NCBI GenBank assembly: GCA_052034005.1
Contig: JBPOJB010000042.1
Coordinates: 1 to 64,000, forward strand
DNA from: JAAYDI01 sp052034005
GTDB taxonomy: Bacteria; Planctomycetota; Planctomycetia; Pirellulales; Pirellulaceae
Reading direction: 5' to 3'
Length of the DNA stretch: 64,000 nucleotides
Part shown: piece by piece, positions 45,027-53,387 of the stretch
Position numbering within the stretch: position 1 is the stretch's first letter
How the letters are laid out: every line of letters begins with the position of its first letter
Notes under the pieces: model-generated
The model's input: only the letters and a program-made list of their open reading frames with translations
The model's database searches: none
What the model was told of the DNA's origin: nothing
Made by a program: the position numbers and the translations under genes

Positions 45027-45986
45027 TCACTTCCGCGGGCTCGTCCGGTCCGTCCAGGGCAGTTCCGTCTCACGCTCCACCAGCCGCGCGCGGATACAGT
45101 CCCCGATCAAGCCCAACACGCCCAGGTTGCGGTCATAGATCAAGTCGGTGCCCTGCAGCGCCGTGTCCGCCTCGAACAGATGCACGATGCCCGGCGGCGC
45201 ATTGCGATGGAACGACTCGAAGGCCTTGTGGATCTGCTTCGCATCGGCGTAACGCGCCGCGTCCTGCGTGCCCACGATCGTCAGCTCGGACATGAAGCCC
45301 AGCGCGTTGCTCTTGAGTTCCTTGTTCACATGGACGCCCTTGAACGACCGCCGGGGTGAGACCAGGATCAGCGCCTTCACGTCCTGGCCTCTCTTGATCG
45401 TGGGCAGGGACGGGTAACTCCAGTCCTGAACGGCCCATTTGAGGGCCAGCGTCGCGCCGAATCCCGTTCCGAGCACGCCCAGTTGCTCGATGTTCAGCTT
45501 GCCCTCGTTGTTCCGCTGCATCAAGTACGTCTTGGCCGCTTCGATGTCCCACAGCGCCGACTCGATCGCCGCGGGGCGGTTCATCTTCTCTCGGCTGATC
45601 GGCTCGTCCACACCACGCTGGCGGACGCTCGTGCCATGCCCGCGCAAGTCGGGCACGATCACCGCGTGACCCAACTCCTGCAGCCAGGTTGCCAGCCAGT
45701 GCAACTCGGTCCGGTTCCCATCCCAGTCGTGAATGAGGATCAGCGGCACCGTCGTCTTCTTCTCGGGGCCGGGATAGTAGGTCGCGCTGATGAGCACCCC
45801 GTCCTTCGTGTCCAGGGTCACATCCTCGAAGGTCGGCTCCGGCGGCTGCTGGCCCGCCGGCTTTTTGGCCTGAGCCCACAGCGGCGATCCCGCCAGCGCC
45901 AGCAGGATGCTCACCAGACACGCGACGGCCGCCGCGCACCGGCGGCTCGAGGGCAGATCAGCAGGGGGGGAAAACGATCGATTCAT
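45027..45986 (-). CDS. Secreted alpha/beta-hydrolase-like protein lacking the nucleophile
   Basis: A 319-residue exported protein: signal peptide to about residue 39 (cleavage after WAQA), then an alpha/beta-hydrolase fold. The oxyanion region LILIHDWDGNRTE and VPDLRGHGTS are clear. At the nucleophile elbow, where the family has G-x-S-x-G, this protein reads G173-T-G175-F-G177, so the catalytic serine position is glycine. A histidine-containing late segment (APPGIVHLFEADTAL) may correspond to the histidine loop. It is either a non-catalytic binding protein or uses different chemistry. It is convergent with the LysM gene. Confidence 0.75.
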   Translation of the reverse strand: MNRSFSPPADLPSSRRCAAAVACLVSILLALAGSPLWAQAKKPAGQQPPEPTFEDVTLDTKDGVLISATYYPGPEKKTTVPLILIHDWDGNRTELHWLATWLQELGHAVIVPDLRGHGTSVRQRGVDEPISREKMNRPAAIESALWDIEAAKTYLMQRNNEGKLNIEQLGVLGTGFGATLALKWAVQDWSYPSLPTIKRGQDVKALILVSPRRSFKGVHVNKELKSNALGFMSELTIVGTQDAARYADAKQIHKAFESFHRNAPPGIVHLFEADTALQGTDLIYDRNLGVLGLIGDCIRARLVERETELPWTDRTSPRK

Positions 45987-46580
45987 GGTCGCGCACACCT
46001 CGCGTTCGTCTTCAGTTCGTCACACCCGGGGCCGGAATGGCACCTCCATCGTAAGTCGTTGATCCGACGGCGTCAACGAAGTCAAGAGGCCGCCCAAACG
46101 TGACCCGTCATCGTGAGTCGGCACCCTGCCCGTCAACGCGTGCCCGGCAGGCACCTTCCCACCACCGTCCGGGAGGGTCGTGACAGTGACAGCACGGTGT
46201 CATAGACTACGGACGCCACAGGTGGCGCCGCACGCTCAGAACCCGGGGCTCGCTCGGTTGAGGACGCCGAAGCGGGCTGCGGTGCCCGCGCGGGCCGGCC
46301 CCATCCACTGTCCGGTTCGAACGCCTCGGGCCGGCGCGGCACCACCCCGGAGACGAAGCGGGCCCTGCCGCTTTCCCGCTTTCCGCGGCCTGAAATTGGC
46401 CGGGTTTGCGGCCGGCCGTCATTCTGCTATGCTATGCTGCCGCGGTGGCCCCCGGGTGCGCACACCGGGGCGGCGAAGCGCTCGGCCCGGCCGTTGAGGC
46501 GAGCGCTGCCGCAACAGCGGCTCGAAGCCGCGCGAGGGTTTCCGAGGAAGCGACCCAAGCCGCTGCGGATAAACGACTTT
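45987..46580 (+). other. Gap upstream of tRNA-Gln, with a possible promoter
   Basis: I find no supported protein gene in these 594 bp. There is a palindrome CGCCAC-AG-GTGGCG at 46214-46227. A promoter-like pair is TTGCGG (46406-46411) and TATGCT (46428-46433) with 16-bp spacing and a TG one base before the -10. It would produce a leader of about 140 nt before the tRNA. That leader is GC-rich with a hairpin around GTGCGCAC. Confidence 0.35.
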
Positions 46581-46651
46581 TGGCCCCTAGTGTAACGGCA
46601 GCACGACTGACTCTGGATCAGTTAGTCAAGGTTCGAATCCTTGGGGGCCAG
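46581..46651 (+). tRNA. tRNA-Gln (anticodon CTG)
   Basis: A 71-nt cloverleaf without encoded CCA. The acceptor stem is TGGCCCC with GGGGCCA, starting with the U1-A72 pair typical of tRNA-Gln, and the discriminator is G. The anticodon stem is ACTGA/TCAGT around CTCTGGA, giving CTG (codon CAG). The T stem is CAAGG/CCTTG with loop TTCGAAT. Confidence 0.96.
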
Positions 46652-46786
46652 CTCTGAGGTTCAGGTTCCGCGCCACCGGCCCGGGCACCGCGGTGGTCGC
46701 GTTCTCCCATCGGCAACCCGGCCATCGCCTCAGTCCTCTGCAGTCTGGACACACCGGTGTATCATGGACCCGGAGGCGTGGCGCCG

Positions 46787-48211
46787 ATGAAGTGGCCATT
46801 GAAATACCAGTTGATGGCGCCGATGACGGCCGTGATGCTGGGGGTCGTGGTCGCGTTGAGCGGCATGCACGCGTATCTGGCCGCCCAGCGCGCTACGCGG
46901 CAGATCGCGGGCCGGATCCAGGAGGTGACGCGGACGCTCTCCAAGCCGAATTTCCCACTGACCGGCCCGGTGCTCACACAGATGAAAGGCCTGACCGGCG
47001 CGGATTTCGTCCTGGTGGATCCACGGCGCGGCGTGACGGCCTCCACGCGCGACGACTGGTCGACTCAACAACTGCTGAAGCTGGATAGCGCGGCCGGCCC
47101 GCCCCCTCTGGAGCTGGCGCGCGTCGTGCAGATCGGCAACGAGAAGTTCTTCCACGCGGCGGTGGACGTGGCGCCGCGCGGCCTGGCGGCCGGCCCCTGG
47201 CTGCTCCATGTGCTGTATGCGGAACAGGCTTATCGCCGCGAGCGCCGCCAGGCCGTGATGCCGTCCGTGGTCATCGGCGGCGCGGCGCTGAGCGTCGTCG
47301 TTGGCCTGGCGATGGCGATCGCCTCGCGCGTCACGCGGCCGCTGGACCGGTTGCGCGCCCAGGTGCGGCAGATCGCGCAAGGGGACTTTCGCCCGATGGT
47401 GCTGCCCACGCGGGAGGATGAGATCCGGCAGTTGGCGGCGGACGTCAACCAGCTGGCGGACACGCTGGCCCAGTACGAAGACAAGATCCGACGCACCGAA
47501 CAGGTCCGGACGTTGGCACAGCTCGGCGGCAGCCTGGCGCACCAGTTGCGCAACGCGGTGACCGGTGCGCGTATGGCGATCGACCTCCACCGGGCCGATT
47601 GCCCGCAGGGCCAGGACGACGAGAGTCTGGCCGTGGCGATACGCCAGTTGATTCTGATGGAGAAGTACTTGCAGCGATTTCTGGCGCTGGGGGCCGAACC
47701 GCCGGCCGCGCGGCAGGAGCTGGACTTCGCCCAGCTCGTGGCGCACCTGATCCCGCTGGTCCAGCCCACGGCGCGGCATGCGGCCGTGCGGCTCGACCTG
47801 CGCACCGCGACGCGGCCGTTGCCGGTCTGCGGAGACCCCGACGCGCTGGAACATATGGCGCTCAATATCGTGCTGAACGCCGTGGAAGCGGCCAGCCAGA
47901 TGCAGGCGACGCCCGGGGCGGGCGCCGCGGAGGTCCGCATCGAGGTGTCGTCGCCCGGGCCGGACACCGTGCGACTGGCCGTCACGGACACCGGGCCTGG
48001 ATTCCCGCCGGACGTCGCACAGCGGCTGTGCGAGCCGTTCGTGACCGGCAAGCGGGAGGGCGCCGGCCTGGGCCTGGCGGTGGCCAAGGAGGTGGCTCAG
48101 CAGCATGGCGGCGCGCTCCAGTGGGACCGGCACGACGGTCGGACGACGTTCGCAGTGGAACTCCCGCTGATCAACAAAGGGCACGACGGTGGCGAGATTG
48201 CTGGTCATTGA
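46787..48211 (+). CDS. Sensor histidine kinase
   Basis: A 474-residue membrane kinase. A first transmembrane helix (about residues 10-28) and a second (about 155-178) bracket a periplasmic sensor of roughly 125 residues that resembles a single Cache-like domain. Then come a HAMP domain (RPLDRLRAQVRQIAQGDF), a phosphoacceptor helix with H252 in SLAHQLRN, and an HATPase domain with N-box VLNAVEAA, DTGPGFPPD and GAGLGLAVAKEV. The ATG at 46787 has GGAGG about 10 nt upstream. Its 3' end overlaps the response regulator start by 23 nt, so the two form a cognate pair. Signal unknown. Confidence 0.88.
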   Translation: MKWPLKYQLMAPMTAVMLGVVVALSGMHAYLAAQRATRQIAGRIQEVTRTLSKPNFPLTGPVLTQMKGLTGADFVLVDPRRGVTASTRDDWSTQQLLKLDSAAGPPPLELARVVQIGNEKFFHAAVDVAPRGLAAGPWLLHVLYAEQAYRRERRQAVMPSVVIGGAALSVVVGLAMAIASRVTRPLDRLRAQVRQIAQGDFRPMVLPTREDEIRQLAADVNQLADTLAQYEDKIRRTEQVRTLAQLGGSLAHQLRNAVTGARMAIDLHRADCPQGQDDESLAVAIRQLILMEKYLQRFLALGAEPPAARQELDFAQLVAHLIPLVQPTARHAAVRLDLRTATRPLPVCGDPDALEHMALNIVLNAVEAASQMQATPGAGAAEVRIEVSSPGPDTVRLAVTDTGPGFPPDVAQRLCEPFVTGKREGAGLGLAVAKEVAQQHGGALQWDRHDGRTTFAVELPLINKGHDGGEIAGH

Positions 48212-49607
48212 CGACGAACAGTCGATCTGCTGGGGCATCCGGCGACTCGGCGAGAAGATGGGCCACGAGGTGCTCACCGCGTCGTCGGCCGAGCAGGGGC
48301 TGAAATGCGTGCAGGCGGCCGCGGTCGACGTGATCGTCCTGGACATCCGACTGCCCGGCATGGACGGGCTGTCGGCGATCGAGCATCTGCGGGAGCATGC
48401 GGGGGCGATCCCGATCATCGTGATGACCGCGTACGGCGACCTGCACGCCGCCGTCCAGGCGGTCCGGAAGGGCGCCTTCGAGTACATCGTCAAGCCGTTT
48501 GACATCGACCGGATGCGGCAGGCGCTGACCCGCGCGCTGGAAGGGGCTCGGCAGGTCGCCGCGCCCACGCCGCCCGTCACGGCGGTGGAAGGGTTCGTCG
48601 GGTGCACGCCGGTTATGCAGCAGGCCTTCAACCAGATCGCGCTGGCCGCCGGCTCCGACGCGTCGGTGCTGCTGCAGGGCGAAAGCGGGACCGGGAAGGA
48701 ACTGGCCGCACGGGCCATCCACACGTACAGCGCGCGGAGCCACATGCCGTTCGTGGTCGTGAACGTCGCGTCGCTCAGCTCCACCCTGGCCGAAAGCGAA
48801 CTGTTCGGGCATGTGAAAGGGGCCTTCACCGGCGCCGATCAATCGCGGGACGGACTGCTCGTCCGCGCCCACCGCGGAACGCTGTTCCTCGACGAAATCG
48901 CCGACATCCCCGTACCGACGCAGGTGAAGCTGCTGCGCGCGCTCGAACATGGCGAAGTCACGCCGGTAGGGGCGGACAGCCCGGTGCGGGCGGACTTCCG
49001 CGTGATCTCGGCCACCCATCAGGACCTGCTCACGCTGGTCCAACAGGGCACGTTTCGGCACGACCTGTACTTCCGGATCTCAGCATTCCGCATCACGCTG
49101 CCGCCGCTCCGCGAGCGGCGAGACGATATCGTGCCGCTGAGCGAGTATTTCCTGGAGGTGGTATGTCGCGACCATCCCCAACGGTGCCGCCTCTCTGAGG
49201 CCGCCTGTCGGGAGCTGGAGAGCCGCACCTGGTACGGCAACGTCCGGGAACTGCGGAACGCGATCGAGCACGCGGTGATCGTTGCGCGCGGCGGGACGAT
49301 CGGGCCGGAACACCTGCCGCCGGCCAGCGCGACGGCGCTGGCGCCGTCGAGCGGGCGTCCGGACGACACGGCCGAGCAGCTCGCCGCGCTGCTGCGCGTG
49401 TGGACCACTGACCGGCTGGCCGACCCCGGCCTGGCGGGAGACCTTTACGACCAGTTGCTGGCGCTCGTCGAACCGCCCGTCATCCGGGAAGTGCTCGAGC
49501 GCCATAGCGGCCAGTGCGCCGCCGCCGCACGCATCCTCGGCGTGCACCGCACAACCCTGCGCAAGAAGCTCGATCAGTACGCGATCGGCGAGCAGAAGGA
49601 GAAGTGA
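48189..49607 (+). CDS. Sigma-54-dependent response regulator, NtrC family
   Basis: A 472-residue activator. The receiver domain has phosphoacceptor D52 in IVLDIRLPG and K102 in VKPFD. The AAA+ domain has Walker A GESGTGKE (164-171), the sigma-54-contacting GAFTGA loop at 211-216 and Walker B FLDEIAD. A Fis-type HTH ends the protein (CAAAARILGVHRTTLRKKLDQ). It should activate RpoN-dependent promoters when phosphorylated by the overlapping kinase. The GTG start lies inside the last codons of the kinase gene. Targets cannot be read from the window. Confidence 0.92.
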   Translation: MARLLVIDDEQSICWGIRRLGEKMGHEVLTASSAEQGLKCVQAAAVDVIVLDIRLPGMDGLSAIEHLREHAGAIPIIVMTAYGDLHAAVQAVRKGAFEYIVKPFDIDRMRQALTRALEGARQVAAPTPPVTAVEGFVGCTPVMQQAFNQIALAAGSDASVLLQGESGTGKELAARAIHTYSARSHMPFVVVNVASLSSTLAESELFGHVKGAFTGADQSRDGLLVRAHRGTLFLDEIADIPVPTQVKLLRALEHGEVTPVGADSPVRADFRVISATHQDLLTLVQQGTFRHDLYFRISAFRITLPPLRERRDDIVPLSEYFLEVVCRDHPQRCRLSEAACRELESRTWYGNVRELRNAIEHAVIVARGGTIGPEHLPPASATALAPSSGRPDDTAEQLAALLRVWTTDRLADPGLAGDLYDQLLALVEPPVIREVLERHSGQCAAAARILGVHRTTLRKKLDQYAIGEQKEK

Positions 49608-49786
49608 GGGCCGTCTGCGGCGCCGGATGCTCCGGGCACGGCCTGCCGCGTCGCGCCTGCGATCGGGGCGCGGGCGAGCGCCGTCAGGCCGCACCTCCTG
49701 CCCGCCTCCCACCTCCCGATGCCCGCCGGGCTCTGATACGATGGATGTCGCCGAATCTTCAGTCGCGGGCCGGAGACGCCTCCACC

Positions 49787-50644
49787 ATGCTGCCGATCAC
49801 AGCCCAGACGCGCGTGTGCGGGATTATCGGGCATCCGGTCGGGCATTCGTTGTCGCCCGAGATCCACAATGCGGCTTTTGCAGCGTTGGGATTGCCGTAC
49901 GTGTACGTGGCGCACGACGTGCCGCCGGGCGGCGTGGCACGCGCCTTGGACGGCATCCGAGTCCTGGGCTACCGGGGGCTGTCGGTCACGATCCCGCACA
50001 AAGTCGAGGCGCTGGCCGCGGTGGACGAAGTGGACGCCACGGCCCGAATCATCGGCTGCATCAACACCGTGGTGAACGAAGACGGCCGGCTGGTGGGCTA
50101 CAATTCCGACGGGCTGGGCGCAGTCCACGCGCTGCGCGAGGCGGGTGCTGATCCGCAGGGCGGCCATACCGTGGTGCTCGGGTCCGGCGGCGCGGCGCGC
50201 GCGGTGTCCGTCACGATCGCGCGGGAAGCGCCCCCCGACACGCTGACGATCCTGGGCATCGAGCGCGACGAACTCGATCGCCTGGCCGCCGACGTGCGTC
50301 GGCATGGCCGCTCCACGGTGCAGCACGCGTTGCTGGATGACGCGTCGCTGGCGCAGGCACTGTCCGGCGCCGACCTGGTCCTGCACTGCTCGCCGGTCGG
50401 CATGCACCCGCAGGAGAGCCGCAGCCTGATACCGCCGTCGCTGCTGCGCCCCACGCTGGCCGTGTTCGATGCCGTGTACAACCCGCGCCGCACGCAGTTG
50501 ATCCGGGACGCGGAGCGTGCGGGCTGCCAGACCATCCTCGGACTCGAGATGTTCCTGGGCCAGGCCTTCGTGCAGTTCCAGCTGTGGACAGGCCGGCCTG
50601 CGCCGCGCGACGTGATGCGCAACGTGGTGGAAGCCAAGCTATGA
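49787..50644 (+). CDS. aroE: Shikimate dehydrogenase
   Basis: A 285-residue NADPH-dependent enzyme reducing 3-dehydroshikimate to shikimate. The substrate motif GHSLSPEIHN is at residues 19-28, catalytic lysine K72 in SVTIPHK, partner aspartate D108 in GYNSDG, and the NADP-binding VVLGSGGAARA follows. The C-terminal LEMFLGQAFVQFQLW is typical. The ATG at 49787 gives the family length; the frame extends upstream without similarity. It overlaps aroK by ATGA, so two consecutive shikimate-pathway steps are coupled. Confidence 0.94.
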   Translation: MLPITAQTRVCGIIGHPVGHSLSPEIHNAAFAALGLPYVYVAHDVPPGGVARALDGIRVLGYRGLSVTIPHKVEALAAVDEVDATARIIGCINTVVNEDGRLVGYNSDGLGAVHALREAGADPQGGHTVVLGSGGAARAVSVTIAREAPPDTLTILGIERDELDRLAADVRRHGRSTVQHALLDDASLAQALSGADLVLHCSPVGMHPQESRSLIPPSLLRPTLAVFDAVYNPRRTQLIRDAERAGCQTILGLEMFLGQAFVQFQLWTGRPAPRDVMRNVVEAKL

Positions 50645-51192
50645 ACCTGGTGCTGGTCGGATACCGTGGGGCGGGCAAGACGGCCGTGGCAGACCTCCTG
50701 GCTGCCCGCCGAGGCCTGACCGTCGTGCATCTGGACGCCGAAATCGAACGTCGGGCGGGCAAGTCGATCCCGCAGATCGTGGCCGACTCGGGTTGGCCCG
50801 GATTCCGAGACCTGGAAGAGGATGTCGTCCGGTCGCTCGCCGGCTGCGACGGCCTGCTGCTCGATTGCGGCGGCGGCGTGGTGGAACGCGAAGCGAATCG
50901 CACGGCGCTCCGCAGCGCCGGACCCGTCGTCTGGCTCAAGGCCTCCGTGGCCACGATTGTCCAGCGGATCACCGGCGATCACCAACGACCGTCGCTGACC
51001 GGCTCGATGAGCTTTACGGACGAGGTGGCAGAGGTGCTCGCGCGCCGCACGCCGCTGTACCAGCGCATCGCGCACTACGAAGTCGATACCGACTCCCGCA
51101 CCGTGCACGAAGTGGCCGAGGAAATCGATCGGTGGTTGGACCGGCCGAAGGACGGGGAAGGGCGGGATGCACCGCCTGGAACTGATCGATAG
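50641..51192 (+). CDS. aroK: Shikimate kinase
   Basis: A 183-residue P-loop kinase making shikimate 3-phosphate. Walker A is GYRGAGKTA (residues 7-15). HLDAEIERRAGKSI supplies the Mg-binding DxD-like region, followed by FRDLEEDVV and the Walker-B-like DCGGGVV. The lid region has the family arginine in HQRPSL. Length is typical. It is translationally coupled to aroE. Confidence 0.93.
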   Translation: MNLVLVGYRGAGKTAVADLLAARRGLTVVHLDAEIERRAGKSIPQIVADSGWPGFRDLEEDVVRSLAGCDGLLLDCGGGVVEREANRTALRSAGPVVWLKASVATIVQRITGDHQRPSLTGSMSFTDEVAEVLARRTPLYQRIAHYEVDTDSRTVHEVAEEIDRWLDRPKDGEGRDAPPGTDR

Positions 51193-51274
51193 CCGCCGCT
51201 GAAATCGTCCCACGCTGAACGTGAAATACTCAACACACAACCAAGAACCTGCACACTGAAAACGGAGCCCCGCC

Positions 51275-52483
51275 ATGAATCAGCAGACTTCCCGCCGCGC
51301 ATTTCTCCAGTCCGCCACGCTCGGTGCCGCCGCGATCGGCATGGGCTCGACCCTTCGCGCCCAGGATCCGAAGCAGATCCAAGGGTTTGAGGAACAGGAG
51401 CACGGCGACAACCAGCAGAAGGCGTGGCAGCCGGTCTCTGATCGGAAGATCCGGATGGGGATCGTGGGGTATGGCGTGTGCAAGTTCGGCGCGGCGTTCT
51501 CGCTGCAGGACCATCCGAATGTGGAACTGGTGGCCGTGAGCGACCTGTTCCCCGAGCGCTGCCAGGAGCTGGCCAAGGTCTGCCGCTGCACGACGACCTA
51601 CCCGTCGCTGGAAGAGATGGTCAAGGACGACCGGATCGAGGCGATCTTCGTCGCGACCGACGCGCCGAGCCACGCGCGGCACTGCCTGCTGGTGCTGCAG
51701 CACGGCAAACATGTGGCGACCGCCGTGCCGGCTGTGTGGGAGCACCTCGAGGTGGCCGACCAGCTGTACGAGGCGGTCGGGAAGTCAGGCCTGAAGTACA
51801 TGATGTTCGAGACATCCTGCTACCACGCGGATCTTCACGCGATGCGCGAGATCTATCGGGCGGGCGGGTTCGGTAAGCTGGTGTACAGCGAAGGGGAGTA
51901 TTACCACTACGACGTCGGGACAATCGACTCCTACAAGCAATGGCGGCATGGGCTGCCTCCGCAATGGTACCCCACGCATTCCAATGCGTACTACTGCGGC
52001 GTCACCGGCGGCAGCTTCACGGAGGTCTCCTGCCTGGGGATGCCCAGCATCCTGCCGGACCAGCAGCCGGAGAATAACCGGTACCGGAACCCGTTCGGGA
52101 CGGAGATCGCGCTGTTCCGCACCAGCGAGGGCGGCATGGCGCGGATGGCGGTCAGCTGGGACACCTGCGGATACGGCGGCGAAGTGGGACGCGTGCGCGG
52201 CCAGAAGGGCTCGATGGTCGGCATGGTCTATGACGGCCTGGAGAAGAACCTGCCCGATCTGACCCGACCGGCACTGCCGCCCACCGTGCGCGCCGGCGGG
52301 CACGGCGGTTCGCACGGCTATCTGGGAAACGAGTTCGTCTTGTCGATCCTCGAGGACCGACAGCCGCTGGTCGACATCGCCTGGGCGCTCAACATGACCG
52401 TCTCGGGGATCGTCGCGCACCAGTCGGCCCTCAAGGGCGGCGAGCCGATGAAGATCCCGCAATACGTGAGCCTGCGGACCTAG
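51275..52483 (+). CDS. Tat-exported Gfo/Idh/MocA-like protein lacking the EKP motif
   Basis: A 402-residue paralogue of the exported oxidoreductase near 6 kb. Tat signal SRRAFLQSA is at residues 6-14. The Rossmann motif MGIVGYGVCKFG is present. At the position of the family EKP, however, the sequence reads TAVPAVWE (about 149-156), so the usual catalytic lysine is absent. The substrate domain is otherwise full length, with YHYDVGTIDSYKQWRHGLPPQWY and a long His-rich segment. Cofactor binding without classical dehydrogenase chemistry, or an alternative lysine, is possible. The start has a GGAG site. Confidence 0.82.
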   Translation: MNQQTSRRAFLQSATLGAAAIGMGSTLRAQDPKQIQGFEEQEHGDNQQKAWQPVSDRKIRMGIVGYGVCKFGAAFSLQDHPNVELVAVSDLFPERCQELAKVCRCTTTYPSLEEMVKDDRIEAIFVATDAPSHARHCLLVLQHGKHVATAVPAVWEHLEVADQLYEAVGKSGLKYMMFETSCYHADLHAMREIYRAGGFGKLVYSEGEYYHYDVGTIDSYKQWRHGLPPQWYPTHSNAYYCGVTGGSFTEVSCLGMPSILPDQQPENNRYRNPFGTEIALFRTSEGGMARMAVSWDTCGYGGEVGRVRGQKGSMVGMVYDGLEKNLPDLTRPALPPTVRAGGHGGSHGYLGNEFVLSILEDRQPLVDIAWALNMTVSGIVAHQSALKGGEPMKIPQYVSLRT

Positions 52484-52484
52484 A

Positions 52485-53282
52485 TCACAGCAGCTCCAGC
52501 ACGACCAGCACGGGCCGGTGGTCCGAGGCGACGGTCTCTTCGATGACCCGCATCTCGACCGTTCGCCACGCGACGGTCGGTCGGTAGAGCACGTAGTCGA
52601 TCGTCACCCGCGGTTGCTCGGCGGGACAGGTGGGCTGCCACTGCCCGTCGGCCGCGTCCGTCCAATGCCGTTGCAGGACCAGCATCGGCGCCGACCCGGG
52701 CACCGCGTTCAGATCCCCGGCCAGGACGACCGGGAGCGACCCCGCCTCGGCCACGGCCGGACCGAGCTTGCCCGCCTGGCACAGCCGCACATGCTCCTTG
52801 GCATGCTCCAGGTGCGTGCCGCCGAACATCAGGCGGCGGTCGCCCGGCCCCTGGAGGCGGGCCGTCACCAGGCAGCGCGGTTCACAGCCGTCTTGGAACG
52901 GCAAGGCGTGAGTCTTGACATCCTCCAACGGCCAGCGGGACAAGATCGCGTTGCCATACTCGCCACCGGCATAATCCATCGCCTTGCCGAATGCCACATG
53001 CAGGCCGGTCAGGCGTCCCAGCTCCGCCGCCTGATCCACACCGTGCGCACGCGTCGTCTTGACGTCCACCTCCTGGAGCGCCACCACGTCCGGCTCGAGC
53101 CGCTTGATCACCTGCGCAACCCGCTCCAGATCGATCTTCCCGTCCATGCCTTCGCCATGGTGGATGTTGTAGGTGAGCACCCGGAGGCGCGGCGCGTCCG
53201 CCGCACTCAACGGCACCGCCCCCAACCCGATCACCGCGCACACGGACAACCACGCACACCGACAGATGCTGACACGGTTCAT
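52485..53282 (-). CDS. Secreted endonuclease/exonuclease/phosphatase-family protein
   Basis: A 265-residue exported hydrolase: signal peptide to about residue 28 (LSAADA), then an EEP fold. Recognisable pieces are the first strand LRVLTYNIHHGEG, metal-binding glutamate in VVALQEVD, the GGTHLEH segment, LAGDLNAVPGS with catalytic Asp/Asn, and the final SDHRPVLVVL. Members cleave phosphodiesters in DNA, lipids or inositol phosphates; the small size and the R-x-HG region hint at a phosphodiesterase or DNase, undecided. It ends one base from the opposing oxidoreductase gene. Confidence 0.87.
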   Translation of the reverse strand: MNRVSICRCAWLSVCAVIGLGAVPLSAADAPRLRVLTYNIHHGEGMDGKIDLERVAQVIKRLEPDVVALQEVDVKTTRAHGVDQAAELGRLTGLHVAFGKAMDYAGGEYGNAILSRWPLEDVKTHALPFQDGCEPRCLVTARLQGPGDRRLMFGGTHLEHAKEHVRLCQAGKLGPAVAEAGSLPVVLAGDLNAVPGSAPMLVLQRHWTDAADGQWQPTCPAEQPRVTIDYVLYRPTVAWRTVEMRVIEETVASDHRPVLVVLELL

Positions 53283-53387
53283 AGACCACTCACTCGTGCT
53301 GTATCCAACCGGAAACCTGATGACTCCATACGCCCGATATCGGTTCCTCTACGCGGCTGCCCCCCCGACGGTTCTCGCAGGCCGGCC

